Of a stretch of DNA of 64,000 nucleotides, positions 1-9,200 are shown one piece after another. Source of the DNA: Alicycliphilus denitrificans_A (lineage in GTDB: Bacteria; Pseudomonadota; Gammaproteobacteria; Burkholderiales; Burkholderiaceae_C). Location: assembly GCF_044792555.1 (NCBI RefSeq), contig NZ_CP126238.1:2852001-2916000 (forward strand), given 5' to 3'. Every line of letters begins with the position of its first letter. The stretch's first letter is position 1. The notes below the pieces were generated by a model. It searched no databases. It was not told where the DNA came from and saw only the letters and a program-made list of their open reading frames with translations. The translations under genes and the position numbers were made by a program.

Positions 1-929
1 CGCTCGAAGATGGCGGCCAGCGCCTCGGCCGTGTGCGCGGCCAGGCGCCGGCGCAGCTCTGGGACAAGCGTGGCGCGCGCGCGCACGCGGTCGTTGTTGC
101 TGGCGTATTGCGGCTCGGCCTTCAGGTCGGCGTAGCCCATGGCGTCGCAGAAGGTCTGCCACTGCGCATCGCTCACGGCGGCCAGGAAGATCTGCCCGCC
201 GTCCTTCACGCTGAACACGTCGTACACCGCCCAGGACGAGATGCGCTCGGGCATGGGCGCGGCGGGCTGGCCCGTCACCGCGTACTGCATCATGTGCTGG
301 CCGACCAGGAACACGTTGTTCTCGAACAGGGCCGAATCCACCTCCTGCCCGCGCCCGGTCTGCTGGCGCTGCATCAGCGCCGCCATGGCGCCGATGGCGC
401 CGAACATGCCGCCCATGATGTCGTTCACGCTGGTGCCAGCGCGCAGCGGGTCGCCTGGGCGGCCCGTCATGTAGGCCAGTCCGCCCATCATCTGCACCAC
501 CTCGTCGAGCGCCGTACGGTGCTCGTAGGGACCGGGCAGAAAGCCCGTGTGGTTCACGTAGATCAGGCGCTCGTTCAGGCGCGAGAGGGCCGCGTAGTCC
601 AGGCCGTACTTGGCCATCACGCCGGGCTTGAAGTTCTGCGCCACCACGTCGGCGGACAACGCCAGGCGGATCGCCACCTCCAGCCCCTCGGGGCTGCGCA
701 GGTCGATGGCGATGCTCTTCTTGTTGCGGTTGAACATCGGGAAGAAGCCAGCACCCGCGCCCAGCAGGTGGCGCGTACGGTCGCCCTCCACGGGCTCGAC
801 CTTGATGACCTCGGCCCCCAGGTCGGCCAGCACCATGCCGCAGGTGGGGCCCATGACCATGTGGGTGAACTCCACCACGCGCAGGCCTTCGAGCGGCAGG
901 CGGGCGGGAGCGGATGCATTGGTATTCAT
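1..929 (-). CDS. CaiB/BaiF family CoA-transferase (3' end outside window)
   Basis: Family III CoA-transferases move CoA between carboxylic acids in the cytoplasm. About 309 codons are visible, read leftwards from an ATG at 929; the C-terminus lies beyond base 1. The N-terminus has the family pattern (EGLRVVEFTHMVMGP, then DLGAEVIKVEPVEGD and NRNKKSIAIDLRSPEG), and the expected catalytic Asp lies in VNDIMGG. It is divergent from an HxlR-type regulator, which may control it. Substrate cannot be told from sequence. Family assignment is firm, specific function open. Confidence 0.9.
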   Translation of the reverse strand, partial: MNTNASAPARLPLEGLRVVEFTHMVMGPTCGMVLADLGAEVIKVEPVEGDRTRHLLGAGAGFFPMFNRNKKSIAIDLRSPEGLEVAIRLALSADVVAQNFKPGVMAKYGLDYAALSRLNERLIYVNHTGFLPGPYEHRTALDEVVQMMGGLAYMTGRPGDPLRAGTSVNDIMGGMFGAIGAMAALMQRQQTGRGQEVDSALFENNVFLVGQHMMQYAVTGQPAAPMPERISSWAVYDVFSVKDGGQIFLAAVSDAQWQTFCDAMGYADLKAEPQYASNNDRVRARATLVPELRRRLAAHTAEALAAIFE

Positions 930-1094
930 AGCGTACAAATAAGCAAGAAAAGTATCAGGCCGGCAATGCTGCCGAGGATGCCATGGCGTGGCCCAGCAGC
1001 CCGGCCTGCTGGTGCAACACCTGGCAGACTGTGCAGGGCAATATGCCAAATCGCAGGTTTTCTGACACTGGCGCAAGTCAGACATACGCCTTGA

Positions 1095-1133
1095 GCTACC
1101 AAACTTGTAGCAATTCCATTTCCGCGCTATATT
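1095..1133 (+). promoter_or_regulatory. Promoter and inverted repeat upstream of the HxlR gene
   Basis: A sigma70-like promoter is visible: TTGTAG at 1105-1110, a 17-bp spacer and TATATT at 1128-1133. An inverted repeat GCTAC-N7-GTAGC (1095-1111) overlaps the -35 box, as expected for a repressor site. It sits in the 285-bp divergent gap between the CoA-transferase and the regulator gene, where I see no gene. That HxlR binds it is inference. Confidence 0.5.
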
Positions 1134-1214
1134 GCTATCGTTTTTTCAACCTCGCCGCCCCGCCGCTTGCGGTGCGGCGTTCATCATCCACCCCAAGCGC
1201 AAGGAGAAGCGTTC

Positions 1215-1520
1215 ATGAGCTCCAAGGAAAACGCCGCCGTCTTTCAGCTGTTCGAGAAACTCGAATGCCGCTACGCGCTGCGCGTGCTGTGGGCCCTGCG
1301 CGACGGCCATCCGCAGACCTTCCGCCTGCTGCAGGACAGCGTGGGCGGCATCACGCCCAACACCCTCAACACCCGCATCAAGGAACTGCGCGAGGCCGGC
1401 TTTCTGGACCACGGCAGCGACGGCTATGTCGTCACCCCCGTGGGGCAGGATCTGCTCAAGCGCCTGTCCGACGTGCAGGCCTTCGCCAACCGCTGGACTG
1501 CGGCGCGCGCAAAGAAGTAA
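1215..1520 (+). CDS. HxlR-family winged-helix transcriptional regulator
   Basis: A 101-residue DNA-binding protein of the HxlR type, a family of small winged-helix regulators of stress and catabolic genes. The recognition segment is visible around residues 45-65 (ITPNTLNTRIKELREAGFL), followed by the wing. The ATG at 1215 is chosen because AAGGAG lies 8 bases upstream at 1201-1206; an in-frame earlier start has no such site. Divergent from the CoA-transferase gene, so it probably regulates that gene or itself. Confidence 0.85.
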   Translation: MSSKENAAVFQLFEKLECRYALRVLWALRDGHPQTFRLLQDSVGGITPNTLNTRIKELREAGFLDHGSDGYVVTPVGQDLLKRLSDVQAFANRWTAARAKK

Positions 1521-1571
1521 ACCACCTGCACGACCCCACCATCCCGCCCCGCGCGGGTTTTGGTGTTTTAA

Positions 1572-1605
1572 GGCTCCAACGCTTGCTGGACAAGCGCTGA
1601 CAGCT
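1572..1605 (+). repeat. 34-bp interspersed repeat, intergenic copy
   Basis: An imperfectly palindromic 34-bp unit running GGCT...CGCTTGCTGGACAAGCG...AGCT between the HxlR and FKBP genes. It matches, in length and at most conserved positions, units at 11357-11390, 46911-46945, 60444-60477 and 62818-62851. The palindromic core (CGCTTG/CAAGCG) suggests a REP-like element. Copies were aligned by eye. Confidence 0.5.
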
Positions 1606-1635
1606 CTTGTTTTTGAATCAACTCAAGGAATTACC

Positions 1636-1995
1636 ATGGCATTTACCACCACCGCCTCCGGCCTGCAGTACGAAGACACCGTCGTCGGCACGGGCGCACA
1701 GGCCGCACGGGGCCAGTCGGTGCGCGTGCACTACACGGGCTGGCTCTACCAGGACGGGAAGCAGGGCGCCAAGTTCGACTCCAGCCGCGACCGCAACGAC
1801 CCGTTCGAATTCCCCCTGGGCGCGGGCATGGTCATCAAGGGCTGGGACGAGGGCGTGCAGGGCATGCAGATCGGCGGCCAGCGCACGCTCATCATTCCGG
1901 CCGAGCTGGGCTATGGCGCACGCGGCGCGGGCGGCGTAATCCCGCCCAACGCCACGCTCAAGTTCGACGTGGAGCTGCTGGCCGTGGGCGGCTGA
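1636..1995 (+). CDS. FKBP-type peptidyl-prolyl cis-trans isomerase
   Basis: A 119-residue single-domain FKBP that speeds proline isomerisation during protein folding. It has the full fold signature: VRVHYTGWL, FDSSRDRNDPFEFPLGAG, VIKGWDEGVQGM and a C-terminal IPPNATLKFDVELL strand. No signal peptide, so cytoplasmic. The start at 1636 has AAGGA just upstream (1625-1629). It is followed by a strong hairpin shared with rimO on the other strand. Confidence 0.93.
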   Translation: MAFTTTASGLQYEDTVVGTGAQAARGQSVRVHYTGWLYQDGKQGAKFDSSRDRNDPFEFPLGAGMVIKGWDEGVQGMQIGGQRTLIIPAELGYGARGAGGVIPPNATLKFDVELLAVGG

Positions 1996-2029
1996 TAGCG
2001 CCCTGCCCCGCCGAAGGCATCACACTGAC

Positions 2030-2063
2030 AAAAAAGGAGCGTGGTTCACACGCTCCTTTTTTT
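2030..2063 (+). terminator. Bidirectional Rho-independent terminator
   Basis: An 8-bp GC-rich stem (GGAGCGTG at 2036-2043 with CACGCTCC at 2049-2056) and a 5-base loop, flanked by an A-run on the left and a T-run on the right. It can therefore end transcription both from the FKBP gene (rightward) and from rimO (leftward), which converge here. Confidence 0.9.
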
Positions 2064-2074
2064 GTGGAAAACGG

Positions 2075-3466
2075 TCACACCGGCAGGCCGACGAGGTCAT
2101 GCCCCTGCGTGCCGACGATGCGCGCCTTGACGAAGTCGCCCACCTTGTAGGTCTTGCTGATCTTCTCGGGCGGCAGCAGGTGCACGAGGCCGTCGATCTC
2201 GGGCGCATCGGCCCAGCTGCGGCCCACGCCGCCCTTCTTGCCCAGGCCCAGGGACTTGTCCACCAGCACCTGCAGGGTCTGGCCCACGCGCCGCTGCAGC
2301 CGGGCGGTGGAGACCTCCTCGGCCACGGCCATGAAGCGCGCGCGGCGCTCCTCGCGCAGCTCCAGCGGCAGCATGCCCGGCAGGTCGTTGGCGGCGGCGC
2401 CCGCCACGTTGCTGTAGGCAAAGCAGCCGGCGCGGTCGATCTGCGCCTCGCGCAGGAACTGCAGCAGATGCGCGAACTCTTCCTCGGTCTCGCCCGGAAA
2501 GCCGGCGATGAAGGTGCTGCGGACCACCAGTTCGGGGCACATCTCGCGCCAGCGCTGGATGCGCTCCAGGTTTCTCTCACCGCTGGCCGGGCGCTTCATG
2601 CGCTTCAGGACATCGGGGTGGCTGTGCTGGAAGGGCACGTCCAGGTAGGGCAGCACCAGGCCCTGCTGCATCAGCGGGATGATGTCGTCCACGCTCGGGT
2701 AGGGGTAGACGTAGTGCAGGCGCACCCAGGCGCCGTAGGCCCTGGCGAGCTCGCCCAGGGCCTGCACCAGCTCCAGCAGGCGCGTGCGCACCGGCTTGCC
2801 GTCCCAGAAGCCCGTGCGGTACTTCACGTCCACGCCATAGGCCGAGGTGTCCTGGCTCACCACGAGCAGTTCCTTGACGCCCCCCTCGAACAAGGCCTTG
2901 GCCTCCTTGAGCACGTCGCCGATGGGGCGCGAGACGAGATCGCCGCGCATCGACGGGATGATGCAGAAGGTGCAGCGGTGGTTGCAGCCCTCGGAAATCT
3001 TCAGGTAGGCGTAATGGCGCGGCGTGAGCTTGATGCCCGCCTCGCCGAAGCCGCCGGGCACCAGGTCCAGGAAGGGGTCGTGCGGCTTGGGCAGGTGCTG
3101 GTGCACATGCTCCATCACCTCCTGCGCGGCATGCGGGCCGGTGACGGCCAGCACGTTGGGATGCACGCCCTTGACGAGATTGCCGCCGCCGTCATCCGCA
3201 CGCGCGCCCAGGCAGCCGGTGACGATCACCTTGCCGTTATCGGCCAGCGCCTCGCCGATGGTGTCCAGGCTCTCGCGCACGGCATCGTCGATGAAACCGC
3301 AGGTGTTGACGATAACCAGATCCGCGCCCTGGAAGGTCTTGGAGGTTTCGTAGCCCTCGGCGGAGAGCTGCGTGAGGATGAGTTCGGAGTCCGTCAGGTT
3401 CTTCGGGCAACCCAGGCTGACGAAACCGATTTTTGGGGTTTTTGTGGGGGAGAGTGCTTGGCTCAT
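2075..3466 (-). CDS. rimO: Ribosomal protein S12 methylthiotransferase RimO
   Basis: A radical-SAM enzyme that adds a methylthio group to the conserved aspartate of ribosomal protein S12. The 463 residues match the family length. Order: N-terminal UPF0004 domain with cluster cysteines (SLGCPKN near 20, NTCGF near 55, TGCLG near 84), radical-SAM domain with CNHRCTFC near 161-168, and a C-terminal TRAM domain (about 395-463). It converges on the FKBP gene with a shared terminator. Confidence 0.96.
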   Translation of the reverse strand: MSQALSPTKTPKIGFVSLGCPKNLTDSELILTQLSAEGYETSKTFQGADLVIVNTCGFIDDAVRESLDTIGEALADNGKVIVTGCLGARADDGGGNLVKGVHPNVLAVTGPHAAQEVMEHVHQHLPKPHDPFLDLVPGGFGEAGIKLTPRHYAYLKISEGCNHRCTFCIIPSMRGDLVSRPIGDVLKEAKALFEGGVKELLVVSQDTSAYGVDVKYRTGFWDGKPVRTRLLELVQALGELARAYGAWVRLHYVYPYPSVDDIIPLMQQGLVLPYLDVPFQHSHPDVLKRMKRPASGERNLERIQRWREMCPELVVRSTFIAGFPGETEEEFAHLLQFLREAQIDRAGCFAYSNVAGAAANDLPGMLPLELREERRARFMAVAEEVSTARLQRRVGQTLQVLVDKSLGLGKKGGVGRSWADAPEIDGLVHLLPPEKISKTYKVGDFVKARIVGTQGHDLVGLPV

Positions 3467-3505
3467 CCCTGTATTGTCCCAGTTCGGCCGAAACCGACAT
3501 TTTTA

Positions 3506-4045
3506 TCAGCGTTTTTTGATGCCAAAGGCGCCCAGCATCTGTTCGGTCTGCTTTTGCATCTGCTCCTGCATCTGCTGATACATGCTTTGCGACTGCTCCA
3601 TGTAGTTGCCCATCAGCCCCTTCATCATGGGCGACTGCAGGTTCATGAACTGCGACCACATCTCCGGCGTCAAGCCTGGCGTCTGCTCGGCCAGCTTGGC
3701 CTGCATCTCGGTGAACATCTGCACATTCTTTTCGAGATAGGCCCCCATGAAGCCCTGCATGGCATGGCCGTAGAAGCGGATGATGTTGGCCAGCGCCGCC
3801 TCGCTGAACATGGGCGCACCGCCGGCCTCCTCCTCCAGGATGATCTGCAGCAGGATGCTGCGCGTGAGGTCCTCGCCGCTCTTGGCATCGCGCACCGCTA
3901 CGGACTCGCCCTTCATCACCAGCTGCTTGACCTCTGCCAAGGTGACGTAGGTCGAGGTGGAGGTGTCGTACAGACGGCGATTGGGGTACTTCTTGATCAC
4001 GCGCTGCGTGGACTTGACTTCTGGCGCGGTGTTGTTGTCTGGCAC
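3506..4045 (-). CDS. phaR: Polyhydroxyalkanoate synthesis repressor PhaR
   Basis: PhaR binds DNA and PHA granules and represses phasin and PHA genes when no granules are present. The 179-residue protein opens with the conserved DNA-binding domain (RVIKKYPNRRLYDT near 15-28, then YVTLAEVKQLV) and ends in a Met/Gln-rich helical tail with MQEQMQKQTEQML. It reads leftwards and lies 39 bases upstream of rimO. The PHA link is echoed by the 3-hydroxybutyrate dehydrogenase at 46107. Confidence 0.95.
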   Translation of the reverse strand: MPDNNTAPEVKSTQRVIKKYPNRRLYDTSTSTYVTLAEVKQLVMKGESVAVRDAKSGEDLTRSILLQIILEEEAGGAPMFSEAALANIIRFYGHAMQGFMGAYLEKNVQMFTEMQAKLAEQTPGLTPEMWSQFMNLQSPMMKGLMGNYMEQSQSMYQQMQEQMQKQTEQMLGAFGIKKR

Positions 4046-4239
4046 TTGCGGCTCCTCGGGTCCCTTGCCCGTTTTGTATTGCAGTGCAGCAGATTCTAGG
4101 CAGGCCGCGCCAGCCCCACGGACAGGAATACCCTGATCGCACTATGGCGGTGGATGAGCGCCGGCATCAACATCTCTTGTCGGCGGCCTTGAATACCGAG
4201 CTGGCCGAAATCCGAAGGATGAATTTGCAACGAGCCCAA

Positions 4240-4272
4240 GAAAAAAGCACTTACGTTTTACCGTAAGTGCTT
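4240..4272 (-). terminator. Original terminator of tRNA-Val, now at the prophage left end
   Basis: Read on the minus strand this is an 11-bp stem (AAGCACTTACG with CGTAAGTGCTT, 4262-4272 and 4245-4255), a 6-base loop and a T-tract. It starts 8 bases past the left att repeat, which is the displaced 3' end of tRNA-Val. In an unlysogenised chromosome it would directly follow the tRNA. The rest of 4046-4507 holds the att core, candidate arm sites and the phaR upstream region; I see no gene in it. Confidence 0.8.
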
Positions 4273-4279
4273 GATTTCA

Positions 4280-4306
4280 TTGGTAGGCGCGATTGGACTC
4301 GAACCA
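4280..4306. other. Left attachment site (att core)
   Basis: This 27-bp stretch is identical to 42718-42744 and equals the last 26 bases of tRNA-Val, CCA included, plus one base. No other part of the tRNA is present here, so it is the displaced copy left by integration. Confidence 0.92.
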
Positions 4307-4386
4307 CTTTTGCAGGGGATTTCAGTCCGAGGCTGTCGGGTCTACAGAGTGAGCGCCCCGCCCCATTCCGACAGCAATCCCCGCCA

Positions 4387-4408
4387 AGTTCCCTGGAGAG
4401 TTCCCCGG
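4387..4408 (+). promoter_or_regulatory. Candidate arm-type integrase sites, left end
   Basis: Two direct repeats, AGTTCCCTGG (4387-4396) and AGTTCCCCGG (4399-4408), start 12 bp apart about 80 bp inside the left att core. The same motif pair occurs inside the right att core at 42663-42683. Position at both ends and helical spacing suggest tyrosine-integrase arm sites; binding is inference. An imperfect inverted repeat (GCTGTCGG at 4332 with CCGACAGC at 4368) lies between them and the core. Confidence 0.45.
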
Positions 4409-4507
4409 AGCATCGCGTCCGACACCGCACTACTGCACCGCCCCACTGAGTTTGGGCCAGAAGCCTTCGTACACTGTTCACTGCAATATTCAACCGACGG
4501 GTGACAC

Positions 4508-5032
4508 ATGAATAGACAAATGGCAGATCCTCATATTGGAATGGTGTCTTTCCAAGATGCGTTGCGAAAGGGCAGCTTGAAGCTTGGCCCGGTCGCGGGG
4601 CACGCCGACCTTTTCAGCCATTTCGATATGCCTGCACCTGGTGAAGGCCGACTAACCTTCGTCAGGTTGGCAGACGATCGCCGCACCGTGAGGGCATTTT
4701 TATCCTGCCTCTGGAATGGCGAAGTCGAGGGCTGCCCATGCATGGCCGTTGGGTACGCGGTACCTATGGATCTACGCAACCAGGGCCTCGCCAAGAGAAT
4801 CTTGCAGGACGTTATCAGTGAGCAAGCAGCTCAGGCTGGGAAGCGCGGACTCTCTGCGATCTACGTCGAGGCCGTTATCGACGCGGGCAATATCCCGTCT
4901 CAACGCGTTGCCGAGGCAGTCTTAAAAGTGGAGCGAGAAAGTCTTACCGATGAGGCTTCCGGTCGTCCAGCGTATCGCTATACGAAGCGGGTTGATTGCC
5001 AACCTACAGAACCAGCAGAGCGAGGAAGTTGA
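4508..5032 (+). CDS. GNAT-like N-acetyltransferase-fold protein
   Basis: A 174-residue protein next to the left att site, so likely cargo. The segment VGYAVPMDLRNQGLAKRILQDVI (residues about 79-101) resembles the acetyl-CoA-binding turn and helix of GNAT proteins (R-x-x-G-x-A), followed by a beta strand and helix. Substrate unknown. The ATG at 4508 follows GGTGA at 4500-4504; a second ATG at 4520 is possible. Base composition looks less GC-rich than in the virion genes. Confidence 0.6.
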   Translation: MNRQMADPHIGMVSFQDALRKGSLKLGPVAGHADLFSHFDMPAPGEGRLTFVRLADDRRTVRAFLSCLWNGEVEGCPCMAVGYAVPMDLRNQGLAKRILQDVISEQAAQAGKRGLSAIYVEAVIDAGNIPSQRVAEAVLKVERESLTDEASGRPAYRYTKRVDCQPTEPAERGS

Positions 5033-5089
5033 GGCTCTGGCCCGGCCGCTGGGCGAGGCACGCGCTACGGCATCCCTTGGTGGTGTAGT

Positions 5090-5111
5090 CGCCCCCCGGC
5101 GCAAGGGGGCG
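5090..5111. terminator. Weak candidate terminator between convergent cargo genes
   Basis: A 7-bp perfect stem CGCCCCC (5090-5096) with GGGGGCG (5105-5111) and an 8-base loop, in the 120-bp gap between the GNAT-like gene and the Panacea locus. There is no T-tract, so intrinsic termination is doubtful. Confidence 0.3.
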
Positions 5112-5152
5112 CCAGACTTGATTGGCGTGAGCCGCCCCACAGAAGACTACGC

Positions 5153-5650
5153 TTATCGCGCCACGGGGTAGACCGTGTGATTCGGATCGTGCCAGAGGAA
5201 CCGAAGAACGCGACCTTCGCGCACCCCGAATAGCCGGATGGTGTTAGTCAGCCTGAGCGAGAACACCTCGTCGACGTCGTCGGCCATCAACTCTGCAAGC
5301 CTCCGCTGAGCTTCTTTGCTGCACTTGCTGATCGGGATGTTGTGGTGCTTGTTTCCACTCCGCCTATCGCCGGTATCTTTGGCAATGTCAGCCCAAGTCA
5401 TCGACTCGAAGCTGCACAGCTTATCGTGCACAAGTGCATGGAAGTCATCGACTGATAGCTTGTCCCAACCCCACTCAGCATGATCGCGGTCTCGGCGATG
5501 GAACTGCCAAGCAGGCGTCTGCTTGTCGAATGACTCCGGGTTTGCGCCGTAGTTGACGCGCTTTTGGTCACTACCACCAGCACCCTTGACGGATTTGCCA
5601 GAACTTGGGGCGCCCCCGAATAAGACTTTCTTACCGCCGTTTTTTGCCAT
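5153..5650 (-). CDS. Uncharacterised partner of the Panacea protein, possible toxin
   Basis: A 165-residue soluble protein I cannot assign. The first 50 residues are Gly/Ser/Lys-rich and look disordered. The remainder is a compact domain ending in RLFGVREGRVLRFLWHDPN, with a conserved-looking WHDPNH near the C-terminus. Its ATG (5650-5648) overlaps the stop of the Panacea gene by one base, so the two are co-translated. Panacea proteins commonly neutralise the product of the adjacent gene, hence the toxin guess. A host-protein-binding or enzymatic role is equally open. Confidence 0.6.
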   Translation of the reverse strand: MAKNGGKKVLFGGAPSSGKSVKGAGGSDQKRVNYGANPESFDKQTPAWQFHRRDRDHAEWGWDKLSVDDFHALVHDKLCSFESMTWADIAKDTGDRRSGNKHHNIPISKCSKEAQRRLAELMADDVDEVFSLRLTNTIRLFGVREGRVLRFLWHDPNHTVYPVAR

Positions 5651-6081
5651 TAGAGTGCACTGTAGTACTCAGACATGGACTCGAGTGAGATCACGTTGTT
5701 GCAGCGATCACCATCTGCAACCCCACTACGAGCACGACGCCAAGGGGCTTCCATATGAGTCAGATCACTGAGCCATTGCGAGGACTTGTCCCCGTAAGCT
5801 TCGAGTACCCGTTGAACCGAATCTTTCTCATCCGCGCTCAGCGCATCCGCGTCGCCTTTGAACGTATCTGAATCTACGATGAATTCGCCTCGATGCTGGA
5901 GGTAAAGCGAGGGAACAACTGGTCCATGTGCCCATGCTTCAATCCGCTCGGGGAACAGCTGCGCATCCGACCACACGGCATGCCATGCCTGTGAGTAATA
6001 GACGAGTTTTTGCAGTTTCATGGCCGAGGTCGGGCCAGTCTGCTGGAGGATGTAGCTAGCGACGTCAGAAGCGGTTGCCAT
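5650..6081 (-). CDS. Panacea-domain (DUF4065/SocA-like) antitoxin candidate
   Basis: A 143-residue protein with the DUF4065 signature: MKLQKLVYYSQAWHAVW near residues 21-37, then ERIEAWAHGPVVPSLY. Known Panacea proteins act as promiscuous antitoxins, and SocA links the SocB toxin to ClpXP. The start at 6081 has GGAG 6 bases upstream; longer in-frame starts would overlap the giant virion gene and are rejected. An 18-bp palindrome at 6141-6158 lies upstream. Confidence 0.85.
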   Translation of the reverse strand: MATASDVASYILQQTGPTSAMKLQKLVYYSQAWHAVWSDAQLFPERIEAWAHGPVVPSLYLQHRGEFIVDSDTFKGDADALSADEKDSVQRVLEAYGDKSSQWLSDLTHMEAPWRRARSGVADGDRCNNVISLESMSEYYSAL

Positions 6082-6140
6082 GGTGATCTCCGATAGTGCA
6101 GTCGACTTCGGGTAGAAGACTAGTGGGCAAAATGGGAAGG

Positions 6141-6158
6141 ACTGGTTGCACAACCAGT
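6141..6158. promoter_or_regulatory. 18-bp perfect palindrome upstream of the Panacea locus
   Basis: ACTGGTTG-CA-CAACCAGT, 60 bases upstream of the Panacea start, followed by two direct copies of CCAGTTCTT (6153-6161 and 6163-6171). This is what an autoregulatory operator looks like. The 133-bp gap 6082-6214 otherwise contains no gene. Confidence 0.5.
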
Positions 6159-6214
6159 TCTTCCAGTTCTTGTAGTGTATCCAATTTGATTCACAACTTG
6201 ATCCTGCCCTTCCC

Positions 6215-9200
6215 TCAGTCACCCACCGCAAACCTCCCCTGCTCCACCGCACCCCGTCGCTTAGCCGGCAGGTACACCCCTTCCTGCGCCTCACGAATCC
6301 GCTTCTGCCGCGCGGCCACGCTCTGCGCCAGCTGCATCGGCAGAATGCGCCGGCTCGGGTTCTTCTCGTTGAACCTGGCCACCGCCTCCCGCGCCTCGGC
6401 CTTGCCCTCCTCGTCCCCAGCCATGGCCGCCATGGCGAACTGCTCCACCAGGGCGCTGCGTCGCGCCATGAGCGCCCGGTCGTGCCCCACGATTGCGGCC
6501 TTGCCCTCGTAGGCATTGCGCACGCTCGAAGGCGAGAACCCGGCCGCCTGGCCCCACAGCGCCGCGGCATCCACCTCGTCCTGCACCACGATGCCGGTCT
6601 TGTCCTTCACCCCCTCGGTGCCGTAGCGCCAGGCCTTGAGCGGCCCGCGCAGCACGCTGGGCGCCATGGCCTCCAGCCCGCGCGCATAGCGCCCCTCGCT
6701 CATCTCCTGCACGCCCTTGAGCACGTTGATAGCGATGGCGGCCACCGGGCCCAGGGCCGCTGTCATGGCGGATTCGCCCAGGCGCTGCCCCTCCAGCCCT
6801 TCCTGCACGTCCGGGAAGATCAGCTTGTCCAGGGCCACGCGCCCCGAGACGTCCCAGGGCGTGAGGCGCGACAGGCCGTGGGCCAGCACCTCGCCGGCCT
6901 TCTGGCCGAAGGTGTCGGCCAGCAGGTTGCGCAGGGCCACCTCGGCGTCCCAGGGCTCGTCGTCGTCTCCGCCCAGCATCGAGGCGGCAGCCAGCAGCGT
7001 GGTGACCATGGGCAGGCCCAGCACGCCGGCCGCCATGGCGTGGGTCGTGAGCAGGCCGGCCAGCGCCTTGCGGGCCTCGGCGCGCGCCTCGGGCGTGGCG
7101 CCCTTGAGGGATTGTTGGGCGTTGCGCGCCAGGGTGTAGACCATGTTCTGGCTGTACTGCTTGAACAGCAGCACCACCCGGGCCACATTGCCCTGCATTA
7201 CGCGCGGGCGGTTGTTGGCCGAGTAATCGAAATGCCCGTCGTAGGTGGCCTGCACGGCCTGCTGGTAGGCCTGCTTTTGCTCGGCGCCCGCCTCGCGCGC
7301 CAGCCGGTAGGCGGCGACGAAGGTGACCTGGCGGTTGAACTTCTCGGCGTGGTGGAACAGAAAGCTGGCCGCGCGCATCACCGGCTGCAGCTTGTAGGAG
7401 ACGTTGCGGTCCTCGCCCTGTGCGATGCCGGCCAGGTCGTGGGCCATGGTCACGTCGATGACGCCCGAGCGCACGGCCTCGTCGTAGGCGGCCTTCTCGT
7501 CCTGGCTCAGGCTGGCGGTGATGTCGTTCCTGCCACGCGCCGCCTCCTGGCTGGCCTTGAGTAGCGCGGCGCTGGACTTGGCGAAGCCCCAGCGCGCGCC
7601 CATGATCGGGTAGGCCACCAGGGCGGTCTGGGTCAGGTTGACCATGGCCGAGGCCGGCGACAGGCCCAGGTGGAACATGAAGCCCAGACTGGTGAAGAAG
7701 GTAGATAACCCGCTCGTCTTGGGGTTCATGGCCGCGTCGTGGCGCTTGACCATCTCGCCCACCACCTGCTGCGCCTTCACCGAGTCGAAGTCGGCACTGG
7801 TACTGCCGGCGTCCACGCGGCGCTGCATCTCGGCGAGTTCGTCCTGCAGCTGGTCGCCGTAGCGCAGCTTGGCCAGGTAGCTGGCGCCGTGGAACACGTT
7901 CTGCGCAAACGCCCGGCGCGCGTCCTGGCTGAAGCCCGGCGTGCCCTTGCGGTGGATTCCATGCTTGGCCCACGAGAGGTCCGGTAGCGACGACAGGTAG
8001 AGCTGGCCCAGGGCGTCCTCCAGCTCGGCACGCTGCTTGGCATCCATGCCCTGCTTGTCCAGCACGCCGTAGAGCTGTTCCATGAAGCCGCGGCCCACGC
8101 TGTCGCGCTCGGCCACGAAGTCCTTGGCCTTGAGCACCTTGCCCACCGTGAAACCCTTGGCCTGCGGGAAGGCGGCCAGCAGCTGGCGGCGCATCTCATC
8201 GGCCTCGCCCATGCCTTCGGCGCGGCTCACGTTGGCCACCTTGCCCTCGGCGTCCTTGACCACCACCACGTACTGGCCGAAGCGCGCCAGGGGGAAATAC
8301 ACGCCCTTGATGTGGCCGAAGAACTCATCGTCCATGCGCTTGAGCAGGGCCGCGCGGCGCTCGCTGCTCATCTCGGCGCGCTCAATGCGCTCCTTGATGG
8401 CGGCGCGCACGTCGCGCATGTGCTGGCGGTAGGTGTCGCGCGCCCGGGCATAGACCTCCTTGGCAGCGGGCGTGAGCGCCTGGTGCTTTGCGCGCAGCCG
8501 CGTCCAGTCGGTCTTGTTGTCGCCGTCCACGAAGTCCTTGGCTGGGTCGATCTGCGCCAGGGTGGCGTCGTGCATCAGCTCGGCCAGTTGGCGCTCGTCG
8601 GTCAGCTTGGCCCAGTCCTTGGCCAGCTGGTCTGCGCCGGCGCCCGCCTCGTTCTTGTCCGCATCCATGCGCGCCATCAGGTCGCTGTAGCGGCGCAGCT
8701 CGGGCAGCATGCCGCCGTACACGTCGACCAGCTGGCGGCGCCCCAGGAACTGCAGGCCGATTCCGCGGTAGTCGGCGGCCTTGAAGCCGGCCTGCTGCTT
8801 AAGGTGGGTGACGGTCAGGCCCTGCAGGACCTCCCCCACGCGCTGCGCGGCGGTGGCGCTGCTCCGCGTGCGAAAGCGTGTCACGTCGCCCGGGCTCCGC
8901 GGCTCCAGCGGCGCACGGCCGGCGTTGTCGATCGCACGCAGCACGAAGCGCTCGGCCTCGCTGTAGGTCATCTTGCGGATGCGCTCCGCCAGGCCCTGCA
9001 TGCCCATGCGCTCGGCCACGCTGGCCAGCCAGTTGGCCAGGGTGCGCACGCGCAGGCCCAAACGGGTGCCGGCCTGCTTCTGGGCGCGCAGTTCCTCGGC
9101 CACCACGGCCAGGCCTTCCTCAATGGCCAGCGCCTCATATTGCGCCGTCAGTTCGCTGCCAGTGTGCCCCTGGTCGCGCAGGGCCTGCAGCTGCTGGGGT

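Noticed and set aside
2099..4099. A 666-codon plus-strand frame antisense to rimO and phaR
   Set aside because: It is the mirror of two well-supported genes in high-GC DNA; its product is a low-complexity His/Gln/Ala/Leu string with no domain.
4281..4350. A second tRNA reading leftwards from the left att site
   Set aside because: The T-arm and CCA end are present because of the att core, and an anticodon-arm-like stretch follows, but no D-arm or matching 5' acceptor strand can be found.
5090..5111. Strong terminator between the GNAT-like and Panacea genes
   Set aside because: The stem is perfect but there is no T-tract; kept only as a weak candidate.
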